A stretch of 64,000 bases of DNA from Algibacter mikhailovii (GTDB lineage Bacteria; Bacteroidota; Bacteroidia; Flavobacteriales; Flavobacteriaceae): the NCBI RefSeq assembly GCF_014651495.1, contig NZ_BMWZ01000001.1:684575-748574 (forward strand), given 5' to 3'. Below are positions 43,764-55,622 of the stretch, one piece after another. Position 1 is the first letter of the stretch. Each line of letters begins with the position of its first letter. The notes under the pieces were generated by a model that worked only from the letters and a program-made list of their open reading frames with translations, had not been told where the DNA came from and searched no databases. Position numbers and translations under genes: made by a program.

Positions 43764-44234
43764 TTATTCTAAAAGACCAATAAGTTTTTGATATCCTTTA
43801 TCTTTTGCATAGTCCACTGCTATTTTACCGGACTTGTCGGTCACTGTTTTATCTGCACCATGTTTTAATAATAAGGCTACCATTTCAGTTTGGTCATACA
43901 TGGAAGCAAAAATTAAGGGGGTATATCCCAGATTGTTTTGTGCGTTTATTTGGGCTCCATGTTCTATCAAATATTTGGCAATTGGGAGATTCCCTTTAAA
44001 AGACACACCTATTAAAGCTGTATTACCCATAGCATCTACATCATCTACAGGCGCCTTTTGTGCTATTAAAATTTTGACTATGGCTTCTTTATCAAAATAA
44101 GCAGCAAAAATTAAAGGAGTAAACCCCCTTGTATCTTTAACCTTAATGAGTCCTGAGGTCTTATCTAGTTGGGCTTTAAGTTGTTCTAGACTTCCAGATT
44201 GTATGGTATTAAAAAAGAGAGCGCTATCGTTCAT
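43764..44234 (-). CDS. Ankyrin-repeat protein next to katG
   Basis: A 156-residue protein of about four ankyrin repeats (GFTPLIFAAYFDKEAIVKILIAQKA, GNTALIGVSFKGNLPIAKYLIEHGA, GYTPLIFASMYDQTEMVALLLKHGA and a degenerate last repeat). It lacks a signal peptide, so it is cytoplasmic. It is 62 bp downstream of katG on the same strand and probably in the same operon. An analogous pair is known in Pseudomonas, where the ankyrin protein AnkB supports catalase KatB; the same support role is inferred here. Confidence 0.9.
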   Translation of the reverse strand: MNDSALFFNTIQSGSLEQLKAQLDKTSGLIKVKDTRGFTPLIFAAYFDKEAIVKILIAQKAPVDDVDAMGNTALIGVSFKGNLPIAKYLIEHGAQINAQNNLGYTPLIFASMYDQTEMVALLLKHGADKTVTDKSGKIAVDYAKDKGYQKLIGLLE

Positions 44235-44296
44235 AAAGTCATTTAAATAAAACAGGGATGCATATATTAAACCTGCACCCCTTTTTATTAATCTAT

Positions 44297-46501
<2,205 letters not shown>

Positions 46502-46636
46502 TTATAATGTTTTTAAATTTCTTAATGAACTAAATTTAATCATTTAATAGTCACGAATAAACAATTCTCTATTTCTTAACATTATTTGCCAATTGATAAT
46601 ATTTATGAAATAAAAAAACAGACTATTACTAAACCT

Positions 46637-46668
46637 AAAAAAAGTGCTACCTATAAAGTAGCACTTTT
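46637..46668 (-). terminator. Rho-independent terminator of lipoprotein gene
   Basis: AAAAAGTGCTAC-CTATAAA-GTAGCACTTTTA: a 12-bp stem. On the minus strand it lies 67 bp past the stop of the lipoprotein gene at 46736 and before katG. Confidence 0.8.
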
Positions 46669-46735
46669 ATAATTTCAATTTTAATAGGTCTTAGATATCC
46701 AATATAATAACCTATTCTAAGGATTCTCTATTAAA

Positions 46736-47581
46736 TTAACTTGATTGTATTTTCACAGCTATGGTATACACTTTCATTTTTTCAGAAAAATCAAAATCAA
46801 GTTGATGATAATTAAGTCGGTCTTGAACAAACTTTTTAACATCTGCATTTTCAGTTTCTATGCCTAAAACAATAATTTGGTTAGCAGAGTTCACCGTTAA
46901 TCTCACTTGACCTTTAGAATTTTCATCTACAGCAAAATCAGGATTACGAAGCAACTCACCAATAGTTTCTGACAAGTCTTGTTCGTCTTTTTTGGCACTA
47001 TCAGACATGCTTGCTTTAGGCATTTCCTTAATTTCAGAAACTTGCTGCACTTGTGCTCTGTCACTCTCTTCGCTTCCAGCGCTTGCGGAATTCCCAGAAG
47101 ATGCACTTGCCATTTTTTGCATAGCGGCAATAACCTCCGAACTATTCCACATGCCTACTTGTCGTACAATCTTGCCTTCGGCAAATCGATATGTTAAATG
47201 TACAGGAACATCCACAACCTGCTCACTTCCTTTTAATTTACATTGCCAATCTAGCCAACAATTTACCCAGGTCTCACCGTCATCTGTTACAACCATTTCA
47301 TATTCCTGATCCTTATCTAAAAATTTACGACTTGAATAATTAGCTTCATTGCCTTTATGATATGCCAATAATTCGTCATTAGACATGGCTTTGGTTTTTG
47401 AATTGAAGTAGGTTTTGCAAGTATCAGCCATTGCACTGAAATCGTAATTCTTGGCGTTATATTCGCTTATAAGCGTTTTAACAACATCTATTTCAGGTGA
47501 CTGTTGCGTGTAACGTTCTTTTGGCTGCTGGCAAGCGGTTAGAGCAATTGCAAGCATTACTAATACTAATTTTGTCTTCAT
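46736..47581 (-). CDS. Lipoprotein with NTF2/SnoaL-like N-terminal domain
   Basis: A 281-residue lipoprotein: lipobox LTAC (Cys17), then QQPKERYTQQ. Residues about 30-155 resemble the NTF2/SnoaL-like fold (DVVKTLISEYNAKNYDF and the strand WVNCWLDWQCKLKGSEQVVDVPVHLTYRFAEGKIV). A Ser/Ala/Glu-rich linker (about 158-200) follows. The last ~70 residues read like a secretin/STN-type or BON-type small alpha/beta domain (QVRLTVNSANQIIVLGIETENADVKKFVQDRLNY). Both assignments rest on general resemblance. It is a single gene with its own terminator. Confidence 0.7.
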   Translation of the reverse strand: MKTKLVLVMLAIALTACQQPKERYTQQSPEIDVVKTLISEYNAKNYDFSAMADTCKTYFNSKTKAMSNDELLAYHKGNEANYSSRKFLDKDQEYEMVVTDDGETWVNCWLDWQCKLKGSEQVVDVPVHLTYRFAEGKIVRQVGMWNSSEVIAAMQKMASASSGNSASAGSEESDRAQVQQVSEIKEMPKASMSDSAKKDEQDLSETIGELLRNPDFAVDENSKGQVRLTVNSANQIIVLGIETENADVKKFVQDRLNYHQLDFDFSEKMKVYTIAVKIQSS

Positions 47582-48063
47582 AATTTAAAAAATATTTATT
47601 GATAGTTGGTTAAAATACACGACTAATAATGCAAAAACATAATCAATAAGGTCAAGAAAACCTGTTTACATTAATCTCAAAAAAGTAGAAGAAAGGGCGA
47701 GCTATCTGCTTAAAAATAGTTAAATCTCTGTTAATTAAGAAATTATTGATAAACTATTTGATTCCGAAATATCTAATGAATTTATATCCAGCTTATTAGA
47801 CATCCAAGGGCTATTTCCAAGATAACTTTAAATCCTAATCTTGGTACATTTTTATTGCATTCAAAAAAGCAATTGCTGCTTTTCGATGATTAACTAGCCT
47901 TAAAATCAAAGGCATAACATCTGTTTTTTAATCCAAATGGATATTCCAATCTTTTAGTCTTTAAAGGAAGTAAGCCCAATGTTAAAAAAAACAATCAAAC
48001 TATTCTTAAATTATTTTCGAATCAAATAAATATTGCTACTTTTAAAATCTTAAAAAATATACT
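47582..48063. other. Intergenic region without recognised gene
   Basis: 482 bp of AT-rich DNA between the divergent lipoprotein and thiol peroxidase genes. No coding frame with family resemblance, RNA gene or long hairpin was seen. A weak promoter-like TACTTTTA stands about 30 bp before the peroxidase start. Confidence 0.5.
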
Positions 48064-48570
48064 ATGGCTAATATCACATTGGGAGGAACACCCGTAAAAA
48101 CATCAGGAGAATTACCTAAAATAGGCTCTGAATTACAAGACTTTGAATTGGTTGCTATTGACTTATCTACCAAAACACTAAAAGATTTTGAAGGCGGTAA
48201 ATTGCTTTTAAATATTTTTCCAAGTGTAAACACTGGAGTGTGTTCGGCATCGGTAAGACAGTTTAATACAGAAGCGAGTGAATTAGAGAACACTAAAGTA
48301 CTATGTATTTCGAGAGACCTGCCCTTTGCTCAAGATCAATTCTGTGCTGCCGAAGGCTTAGATAATGTTATCATGCTATCTGATTTTAAAACTGGCGATT
48401 TTGGAAAAAACAATGGTTTAATTTTTGAAACCGGTGGTTTTAGCGGTTTGCTTTCAAGAAGCGTTATTGTTGTAGATGCCCAAGGCAAAGTAATCTACAC
48501 AGAACAAGTTCCCGAAACTGGTGAAGAGCCAAATTATAAAGCTGCCTTAGAAGCGCTTTACAATGCATAA
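48064..48570 (+). CDS. tpx: Thiol peroxidase Tpx
   Basis: A 168-residue atypical 2-Cys peroxiredoxin that reduces peroxides with thioredoxin. Peroxidatic Cys60 (TGVCSASVRQF) and resolving Cys94 (DQFCAAEG) have the same spacing as Cys61/Cys95 of E. coli Tpx. NITLGGTPVKTSGELPKIG and ISRDLPFAQ are typical of the family. The last codons overlap the diacylglycerol kinase gene by 8 bp, so the two genes form an operon. With katG and the Prx/Trx operon it is the third peroxide-removal system in 8 kb. Confidence 0.96.
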   Translation: MANITLGGTPVKTSGELPKIGSELQDFELVAIDLSTKTLKDFEGGKLLLNIFPSVNTGVCSASVRQFNTEASELENTKVLCISRDLPFAQDQFCAAEGLDNVIMLSDFKTGDFGKNNGLIFETGGFSGLLSRSVIVVDAQGKVIYTEQVPETGEEPNYKAALEALYNA

Positions 48571-48931
48571 AAAAGAACCTTTTTTTGTTAACCGATTAAA
48601 AAGTGTAGGGTACGCCTTTAAAGGTGCGCTTTTGCTTTTAAAAACTGAGGCCAGCATTAAAGTGCAATTGGTTATTTCACTGATTGTAATTACTGCAGGA
48701 TTTTATTTCCAAATTTCTTCAAATGAATGGATTTTACAACTTTTAGCCATTGGTTTGGTGATGAGTATGGAAGGTATGAATACCGCCATTGAAGAAATTG
48801 CCAATTTTATCCATCCAGAACGTCATAACAAAATAGGTTTAATCAAAGATATAGCTGCAGGGGCTGTTTTTATAGCCTCTGTATTTGCTTCAATCATTGG
48901 GCTTATTATATACCTCCCCAAGATTTTTTAA
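48563..48931 (+). CDS. Diacylglycerol kinase (DgkA family)
   Basis: A 122-residue small inner-membrane kinase with three TM helices. N-terminal FVNRLKSVGYAFKGALLLLKTEASIKVQL and the catalytic motif MEGMNTAIEEIANFI are characteristic; the Glu residues bind Mg-ATP. Proteins of this size in Bacteroidota and Gram-positives may act on undecaprenol rather than diacylglycerol, and sequence does not decide. It overlaps the preceding tpx by 8 bp. Confidence 0.92.
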   Translation: MHKKEPFFVNRLKSVGYAFKGALLLLKTEASIKVQLVISLIVITAGFYFQISSNEWILQLLAIGLVMSMEGMNTAIEEIANFIHPERHNKIGLIKDIAAGAVFIASVFASIIGLIIYLPKIF

Positions 48932-49042
48932 AATACTATTACTTTAGGATAAACGTTTGTAATTTGTATTTTTGTTGCATTGTGAAAACAATTCAATCAA
49001 GAACATATTTTATGCATCTTAATTTGAATCAACAATCCATTA

Positions 49043-51451
49043 ATGGCCAAGCGTAAACCCAAAACTAAAAAAGCACCTAGAAAAAAATTAAAAGCACCTA
49101 GTTTTAAGCTATCAAGTCAACAAAAACTTGTAATGGGTAGTTTTTTAGTGCTTGCTGGTTTACTACTCTTTATATCCTTCATTTCCTTTTTATTTACAGG
49201 CGAAGCCGATCAAAGTACACTAACGGAATTTGGTTCGCGAGAAATTAAAACTCAAAATTGGCTTCGTAAATCTGGAGCTTGGTTAAGTGATTTTTTCATA
49301 CAACGTAGCTTTGGTATTGCCTCTTTTATATTTTCGGGACTTATTTTTCTATCCGGAGTTTATGTTTTAATGAATTTAAATAAAGCCAAATTACTCAAAC
49401 ATTGGTTTTGGGGAATTTTGATTATCATTTGGCTGTCTTTGTTCTTTGGCTTTTTTGGAAATCAAAGTGCTATTCTTGGTGGCACTATTGGTTTTGAAAT
49501 GAATACCTACCTGCAAGACTACGTGGGCAAAATTGGAACCGCACTATTATTATTGTTTGGTCTTATTACCTACTTGGCCATGCGTTTCAACGTTACGTTT
49601 GACAGTATCATCAAGGTTTTTAAATCGACTAAAAGAGAAATTAAAACAGATCTTACAGAGTTAAAAGATGACCTTATTGTTCCCCTAGACAACAACTTAT
49701 CTGAAGAAGCTGAAGCTATTAAATCAGCATTTGAAATCCCATTAGATAAACCAGAAGTAAAACAGGAAAATAAGGAAGTAAAACCCAAAACAGAACCTGC
49801 TCCTGTAAAAATCACGGTTGAAACACCGCAAATTGAAATAGAACCTGAAATTGAAGCGGAGCCAGAATTAGAAATTAAAGTTGAAGATGTTACAGAGGAA
49901 ACTTCTGAAACTAATAATCTAGCCAATAAATTGGTAGAAGATTTTGGGCTATTTGACCCCACGCTTGAATTGGCGAAATACCAATTTCCCAACTTAAACT
50001 TATTAAAGAAATACGATACAGAAGGCATAAAAATTAATCAAGAGGAACTTGAAGAAAACAAAAATCGTATTGTTGACACGCTAAGCAATTACAAAATAGG
50101 TATTGCGAGTATTAAAGCGACTATTGGGCCAACAGTCACTTTATATGAAATTGTACCTGAGGCCGGTATCCGGATTTCGAAAATTAAAAACTTAGAAGAT
50201 GATATTGCATTATCATTATCGGCATTAGGTATCCGTATAATTGCGCCTATTCCAGGAAAAGGAACCATAGGTATTGAAGTTCCTAATAAGAATTCTACTA
50301 TTGTATCCATGCGATCTGTCATTGCTTCTAAGAAATTTCAAACTTCTGAAATGCAATTACCCATTGCCTTAGGAAAAACCATTAGTAATGAAACTTTTGT
50401 AGTAGACCTTGCAAAAATGCCCCACCTGCTAATGGCCGGTGCTACTGGGCAAGGTAAATCCGTTGGATTAAATGCGGTCTTAACCTCATTACTTTACAAA
50501 AAACATCCGGCGGAAGTTAAGTTTATTTTGGTTGACCCTAAAAAAGTTGAACTTACGCTATTCAATAAAATAGAACGTCATTATTTGGCAAAACTACCAG
50601 ATAGTGAAGATGCTATTATTACTGACAATACTAAAGTAATCAATACTTTGAATTCCCTTTGTATTGAAATGGATAACCGTTATGAACTGCTTAAAAATGC
50701 CATGTGTAGAAACATTGCGGAATATAACGCCAAGTTTAAATCAAGAAAATTAAATCCAAATGACGGGCATCAATTTTTACCCTACATTGTACTTGTAGTT
50801 GATGAGTTTGCAGATTTAATTATGACCGCTGGGAAAGAAGTAGAAACGCCTATTGCCCGTTTAGCACAATTAGCTCGAGCCATTGGTATTCATTTAATAA
50901 TTGCAACCCAGCGTCCATCTGTTAACGTTATTACTGGTATTATAAAAGCGAATTTCCCTGCCAGAATAGCCTTTAGAGTAACCTCTAAAATTGATTCTCG
51001 CACCATTTTAGACGGCTCAGGGGCAGACCAACTTATTGGCCGCGGTGATATGTTGTATACCCAAGGCAATGACTTAATTCGTGTACAATGTGCGTTTGTT
51101 GACACACCTGAAGTTGAAAAAATAACCGATTTTATAGGTTCACAGAAAGCTTATCCAGATGCCTATTTACTCCCTGAGTACGTGGGTGAAGAGAGTGGCA
51201 CAAGTCTTGATGTAGACATTTCTGATCGCGATAAACTCTTTAAAGATGCCGCTATTGTATTGGTTACCGCGCAACAAGGGTCGGCGTCCTTATTACAACG
51301 GAAATTAAAACTAGGCTATAATAGAGCTGGACGCTTAATTGACCAATTGGAAGCTGCAGGTATTGTAGGCCCTTTTGAAGGCAGTAAAGCTAGACAAGTT
51401 TTAATTCCAGATTTAATAGCCTTAGATCAGCATTTAGAAAATGAAATTTAA
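49043..51451 (+). CDS. ftsK: DNA translocase FtsK
   Basis: An 802-residue membrane-anchored motor that pumps chromosome ends through the division septum. A Lys-rich start and four TM helices (about 28-185) are followed by an acidic Pro/Glu-rich linker (about 190-300) and then the motor: alpha domain, RecA-like beta domain with Walker A GATGQGKSVG and Walker B VLVVDEFADL. TQRPSVNVITGIIKANFPARIAF follows. A C-terminal gamma winged-helix domain (about 735-800; GSASLLQRKLKLGYNRAGRLIDQLEAAGIVG) recognises KOPS-like orienting sequences. The linker is much shorter than in E. coli. Immediately upstream of the LolA and LptF/G genes, a conserved flavobacterial order. Confidence 0.96.
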   Translation: MAKRKPKTKKAPRKKLKAPSFKLSSQQKLVMGSFLVLAGLLLFISFISFLFTGEADQSTLTEFGSREIKTQNWLRKSGAWLSDFFIQRSFGIASFIFSGLIFLSGVYVLMNLNKAKLLKHWFWGILIIIWLSLFFGFFGNQSAILGGTIGFEMNTYLQDYVGKIGTALLLLFGLITYLAMRFNVTFDSIIKVFKSTKREIKTDLTELKDDLIVPLDNNLSEEAEAIKSAFEIPLDKPEVKQENKEVKPKTEPAPVKITVETPQIEIEPEIEAEPELEIKVEDVTEETSETNNLANKLVEDFGLFDPTLELAKYQFPNLNLLKKYDTEGIKINQEELEENKNRIVDTLSNYKIGIASIKATIGPTVTLYEIVPEAGIRISKIKNLEDDIALSLSALGIRIIAPIPGKGTIGIEVPNKNSTIVSMRSVIASKKFQTSEMQLPIALGKTISNETFVVDLAKMPHLLMAGATGQGKSVGLNAVLTSLLYKKHPAEVKFILVDPKKVELTLFNKIERHYLAKLPDSEDAIITDNTKVINTLNSLCIEMDNRYELLKNAMCRNIAEYNAKFKSRKLNPNDGHQFLPYIVLVVDEFADLIMTAGKEVETPIARLAQLARAIGIHLIIATQRPSVNVITGIIKANFPARIAFRVTSKIDSRTILDGSGADQLIGRGDMLYTQGNDLIRVQCAFVDTPEVEKITDFIGSQKAYPDAYLLPEYVGEESGTSLDVDISDRDKLFKDAAIVLVTAQQGSASLLQRKLKLGYNRAGRLIDQLEAAGIVGPFEGSKARQVLIPDLIALDQHLENEI

Positions 51452-51461
51452 TTTTAAAAAC

Positions 51462-52100
51462 ATGAAAAAAATACTAACTCTATTATTAATCATTGCCTGT
51501 TCTGCAAACCTCATGGCTCAGGACAAGGCTAAAGCCCTTTTAAATGAAGTTTCTTCAAAAGTAAAAAGTTATGATAATATTGCTTTAGACTTTAAATATA
51601 CCTTGGAAAACACCGCTGAAAATATCAAACAAGAGACAAAAGGCGATGTGGTCATGCAAGGCGATAAGTATAGGCTAAACATTCTTGGTATCACAAGACT
51701 TTTTGACGGCAAAACACTGTATAATATTAGTACAGAAGACGAAGAAGTTAGTATCACCACGAATATTGATGAAGACAGCAATGCAATAACACCAAGTAGC
51801 ATGTTATCATTTTATGAAGATGGCTACACCTATAAACTGGATATAGAACAGGATATAAAGGGCAGAAAAATACAATATGTCAAACTTATTCCCATTGACT
51901 CTAACTCTGAAATCAAAGAACTTCTATTGGGTATAGATGCGCAGACCAAACACATTTATAACTTAATTCAAATTGGTAAAAACGGTACCAAGACAACATT
52001 AACTGTTAATTCTTTTGAAACAAATCAACCGTTACCTGAAACTTTATTTACTTTTGACGCGAATAAATATGCAGATTATTACATTAATAATCTTGACTAA
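51462..52100 (+). CDS. lolA: LolA-like outer-membrane lipoprotein carrier
   Basis: A 212-residue periplasmic carrier expected to shuttle lipoproteins to the outer membrane. A signal peptide (MKKILTLLLIIACSANLMAQ) was taken as the N-terminus; an upstream ATG at 51441 inside the ftsK end would add seven residues, and both are possible. The mature part is LolA-like: SSKVKSYDNIALDFKYTLEN, GDVVMQGDKYRLNILGITRLFDGKTLYNI and TLTVNSFETNQPLPETLFTFD. It follows ftsK after 10 bp and precedes the LptF/G gene by 8 bp, so it belongs to the same operon. Confidence 0.88.
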   Translation: MKKILTLLLIIACSANLMAQDKAKALLNEVSSKVKSYDNIALDFKYTLENTAENIKQETKGDVVMQGDKYRLNILGITRLFDGKTLYNISTEDEEVSITTNIDEDSNAITPSSMLSFYEDGYTYKLDIEQDIKGRKIQYVKLIPIDSNSEIKELLLGIDAQTKHIYNLIQIGKNGTKTTLTVNSFETNQPLPETLFTFDANKYADYYINNLD

Positions 52101-52108
52101 ATTTAGGT

Positions 52109-54127
52109 GTGAAAATCTTAGACCGCTACATACTAACCTCTTACCTTAAAACATTTATCAGCGTATTTTTAATACTTATGCTGATATTCATTTTGCAAAC
52201 CATTTGGTTGTATATCAAGGAGCTTGCGGGTAAAGATTTAGACATAATCGTTATTGTAAAGTTTTTGGTTTATTTCATGCCAAAACTTATTCCTTTAGTT
52301 GTGCCTTTAACCATTTTGTTGGCCTCCATTATGGTATTTGGTAGTTTTGCTGAGAACTATGAATTTGCCGCTATGAAATCTACCGGCATCTCATTACAGA
52401 GAGCCATGACGGGTCTAAGCCTCTTCATTGTTTTGTTGGGTATTGTCACATTTTTCTTTTCAAACAACGTCATTCCTTGGGCTGAACTTAATTCGTATAA
52501 CCTAAGACGGAATATCGCCAAATTAAAACCAGCTATGTTACTCGCTGAAGGGCAGTTTAATGAGGTGGGCACATATAACATCAAATTTGCAGATAAAAGC
52601 GGCGATCGAGATCAATTTTTAAAAGATGTCACTATACACGTTAAAGGTGCCGACGGCAGAACCAATACTACCGTTATTAAATCTAAAACCGGTGAACTGG
52701 CAAGTGAAAAAGACTCCAATGTTTTAAAACTTATATTACTTGATGGTTATCAGTATAGTGCGTTAGTGCCTAAGAAAACAAAAGACAAAATCAAAAAACC
52801 CTTTATAAAAAGTTCGTTTGAAAAAAAGATTATTAATATCGATTTATCAAAATTAAACGACGTCGATTTCGATGAACAATCTCAAACCGATAAATACAAT
52901 ATGCTGAGTGTTGTAGGGTTAACTTACACCATAGATTCCTTGGTTAAGCGCAGTGAAAATGACCATAAATCTGTTTCTAAGAACTTGTTTCAACGGTCTG
53001 GCTTTTTAAGATTTAATGCCGAATCTCCAATAAGCAAAAATGAAAAACGAAAAGCCATTGAACCCAAAAAAGACTATTCCGGTGAGCTTATTGATATTTT
53101 TAAAACTAAAAACAAAATTGAATTAGTAGACCTTGGTCTGAAAAGTTTAAAAAGTTCAAAACAAATATTACAATCTAAAGAAACATCAACTAAAAATGCT
53201 AAGGCATGGCTTAACCGTCATATCATTTCTTTTCATGAGAAATTTGCTTTAGGTTTTGCTTGTATCATTCTATTTTTTGTGGGTGCTCCTTTAGGCGCTT
53301 TAATTAGAAAAGGTGGGATAGGCCTACCAATGGTTATTGCAATAGTTTTATTTTTAACCTATCATTTCATTGGTATTTTTGCCACCAATAGTGCTAAAAG
53401 TGACGGATTCAATCCTATTCTTGCCAGTTGGTTCTCAACATTAATCATGCTCCCACTAGGTGTGTTTTTAACGAAAAGAGCAACTGCCGATCGTGGATTA
53501 TTTGAAGGACAAGGTATTTTTGAACCGCTTAAAAAAGTGTTGGGATTGAAAAAAGCAAGTATCGATCCAGATGTTTCTTTTTACCAACCAGGAACCGAAT
53601 ACTATCTGGAATTAGATAATTTTGACAATAACAGACTTATAGATATCATAAAAAACTATAGGGAATATGATTATTCAATAACCTATAAAAATACAGCGTT
53701 AACAATACTAAATAGCCGAGGAATAACGAACCAACAGTTAAAATTTGCTGGACATTTTACAAACCAGAAATACGAAGAAGCCTTAAGGTTAAAGAATGTC
53801 TTCATGGAGGACTCCCAACTTGCCTTAATCCTATACACCATTTTTGCAATACTGGCTATCACTGGAAAAATTCTAGAAAACAATTATTATGATTCTTTTG
53901 GCACCCCCTTATTTAAAGTAAGCATCGGATTTGGCGTAATATATTTCTTTGCCTTTTTAAGATCGTTTATAAGTGGCTCTATATTCAACAAACATATAGG
54001 TCAAGATTCCTTAACAAAATCAGTTTTGTTTATCGTGATTGGCTTGCCATTAAATTTTGTTGTGTATATCATCCAAATGAGAAAAGCAAACAAAAACATT
54101 CATCTAGCTGATAAAACGGAAAGCTAA
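52109..54127 (+). CDS. LptF/LptG-family permease with long C-terminal extension
   Basis: A 672-residue inner-membrane permease of the lipopolysaccharide export ABC system (starts GTG). The N-terminus ILDRYILTSYLKTFISVFLILMLIFI and FMPKLIPLVVPLTILLASIMVFG are the YjgP/YjgQ hallmark. A periplasmic domain (about 125-365) is followed by more TM helices (about 385-460; GFACIILFFVGAPLGALIRKGGIG). E. coli LptF and LptG are about 360 residues; this protein has a ~200-residue tail with a soluble part and three further TM helices (LILYTIFAILAITGK, IYFFAFLRSF, IGLPLNFVVYII). Long forms are usual in Bacteroidota. Which of LptF or LptG it is cannot be settled here. Confidence 0.9.
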   Translation: MKILDRYILTSYLKTFISVFLILMLIFILQTIWLYIKELAGKDLDIIVIVKFLVYFMPKLIPLVVPLTILLASIMVFGSFAENYEFAAMKSTGISLQRAMTGLSLFIVLLGIVTFFFSNNVIPWAELNSYNLRRNIAKLKPAMLLAEGQFNEVGTYNIKFADKSGDRDQFLKDVTIHVKGADGRTNTTVIKSKTGELASEKDSNVLKLILLDGYQYSALVPKKTKDKIKKPFIKSSFEKKIINIDLSKLNDVDFDEQSQTDKYNMLSVVGLTYTIDSLVKRSENDHKSVSKNLFQRSGFLRFNAESPISKNEKRKAIEPKKDYSGELIDIFKTKNKIELVDLGLKSLKSSKQILQSKETSTKNAKAWLNRHIISFHEKFALGFACIILFFVGAPLGALIRKGGIGLPMVIAIVLFLTYHFIGIFATNSAKSDGFNPILASWFSTLIMLPLGVFLTKRATADRGLFEGQGIFEPLKKVLGLKKASIDPDVSFYQPGTEYYLELDNFDNNRLIDIIKNYREYDYSITYKNTALTILNSRGITNQQLKFAGHFTNQKYEEALRLKNVFMEDSQLALILYTIFAILAITGKILENNYYDSFGTPLFKVSIGFGVIYFFAFLRSFISGSIFNKHIGQDSLTKSVLFIVIGLPLNFVVYIIQMRKANKNIHLADKTES

Positions 54128-54293
54128 TACTTAAGAAGACTAACAACGTCAAAAGAGTCAATTAAGGCTTATACAAGGAAGCACTGCTCAAAACTAATTT
54201 CGCCATTTAGAATCTGTAACCAGACTTGTTCTTAATGAAAAATATTAAGGAAGACTTAAGAGTTAATTATTAAGAATGTTTTAAAATAAGCAA

Positions 54294-54301
54294 TATCTTT
54301 G
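54294..54301 (+). promoter_or_regulatory. -7 promoter element of ribB-type gene
   Basis: TATCTTTG matches TAnnTTTG. It ends five bases before the ATG at 54306, so the transcript should start at or after that codon. This favours the second ATG at 54321 as the true start. The -33 box is weak. Confidence 0.65.
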
Positions 54302-54320
54302 CAACATGATAGCAAATACT

Positions 54321-55466
54321 ATGATTACAAAAAGCACTCAGGAGTTTAAACTAAATACCATTAGCGAGGCTATTGATGACATTAGAAACGGTAAGGTTAT
54401 TATTGTTGTTGATGACGAAAACCGTGAGAATGAAGGAGACTTTTTAGCAGCCGCTGATAAGGTAACCCCCGAGATGATTAATTTTATGGCCACGCATGGC
54501 CGAGGCCTTATATGTGCTCCTCTAACGGAAAACCGATGTAAGGAGTTAGAATTAAACATGATGGTGCGCAACAATACCGATCCTATGGAGACTGCTTTTA
54601 CCGTGTCGGTAGATCTGAGAGGTAATGGTGTTACTACAGGTATTTCAGCCAGTGATAGAGCTAAAACAGTAAAAGCTTTAATAGATCATGGCACCAAACC
54701 TTTTGAATTAGCGCGCCCAGGTCATATTTTCCCTCTAGTAGCGAAAGAAGGTGGTGTTTTAAGACGTACAGGACATACTGAAGCGGCTATTGATTTTGCG
54801 CGTTTAGCAGGATTAAATCCAGCAGGCGTTATTGTTGAAATCATGAATGAAGATGGTAGTATGGCACGTCTGCCTGAATTATTTGAAGTAGCTAAAAAGT
54901 TAGATTTGAAAATTGTCTCTATTGAAGATTTGGTGGCTTATAGAATGCAACACGATTCCTTAATTGAGAAAAAAGAAGATTTTGAAATCAAAACACGTTT
55001 TGGAAGCTTTAGATTAAGAGCCTACAAGCAAACCACTAATAATCAAATACATATAGCTCTAACAAAAGGACAGTGGCGTGAGCAAGAAGAAGTACTTACG
55101 CGTATAAATTCGACCTTAGTAAATAATGATATTCTTGGCACTTTAACCAATAATGCAGATAAGCAACTTGATGATATGTTTCAAGTAATCAATGATGCAG
55201 GCAAAGGCGCTATTATTTTTATCAACCAGGAATCTCAATCTATGAATATCTTAAGTAGACTGGCCTTTTTAAAAGATAATCAATCTGCTCATGACATAGT
55301 GAAAGCCCCCAAAATTAATATGGACAATAGAGATTTTGGAATAGGTGCACAGATTTTACATGACCTTAATATCCACAAACTTCGTTTAATATCTAACACC
55401 AAACAGACAAAGCGAGTTGGTTTAATAGGTTACGGCTTAGAAATTGTAGAATACGTTAATTATTAA
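54321..55466 (+). CDS. ribB: 3,4-dihydroxy-2-butanone 4-phosphate synthase with degenerate GTP cyclohydrolase II domain
   Basis: A 381-residue riboflavin-biosynthesis enzyme. The N-terminal domain (about 1-205) is RibB, with DDENRENEGDFL, THGRGLICAPL, GHIFPLVAKEGGVLRRTGHTEAAIDFARLAG and EIMNEDGSMARLPEL; it converts ribulose 5-phosphate to dihydroxybutanone phosphate. The C-terminal domain aligns with GTP cyclohydrolase II (end motif GIGAQILHDLNIHKLRLISN). However, the only cysteines of the protein are in the RibB domain, so the three-Cys zinc site of active RibA is missing and the domain is shortened. A separate RibA is therefore needed elsewhere in the genome. The start at 54321 is chosen from the promoter position. 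Confidence 0.92.
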   Translation: MITKSTQEFKLNTISEAIDDIRNGKVIIVVDDENRENEGDFLAAADKVTPEMINFMATHGRGLICAPLTENRCKELELNMMVRNNTDPMETAFTVSVDLRGNGVTTGISASDRAKTVKALIDHGTKPFELARPGHIFPLVAKEGGVLRRTGHTEAAIDFARLAGLNPAGVIVEIMNEDGSMARLPELFEVAKKLDLKIVSIEDLVAYRMQHDSLIEKKEDFEIKTRFGSFRLRAYKQTTNNQIHIALTKGQWREQEEVLTRINSTLVNNDILGTLTNNADKQLDDMFQVINDAGKGAIIFINQESQSMNILSRLAFLKDNQSAHDIVKAPKINMDNRDFGIGAQILHDLNIHKLRLISNTKQTKRVGLIGYGLEIVEYVNY

Positions 55467-55551
55467 CGGGGAAAACCTTATGTATCTCTCTATGCATTCG
55501 AAATGCAGTATTTCTAAAGTATAAACATACAATAGTTATATACTTAAAAGT

Positions 55552-55600
55552 AAAAGCCCAAATAAGTCTAAAATAATAGACTTATTTGGGCTTTTTTATT
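55552..55600. terminator. Bidirectional rho-independent terminator
   Basis: AAAAGCCCAAATAAGTCTA and TAGACTTATTTGGGCTTTT form a perfect 19-bp stem with a short AAATAA loop, flanked by A and T runs. It lies between the ribB-type gene and the convergent aminotransferase gene and can serve both. Confidence 0.93.
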
Positions 55601-55622
55601 CCTTTACTAATGTGCTTTCGGG

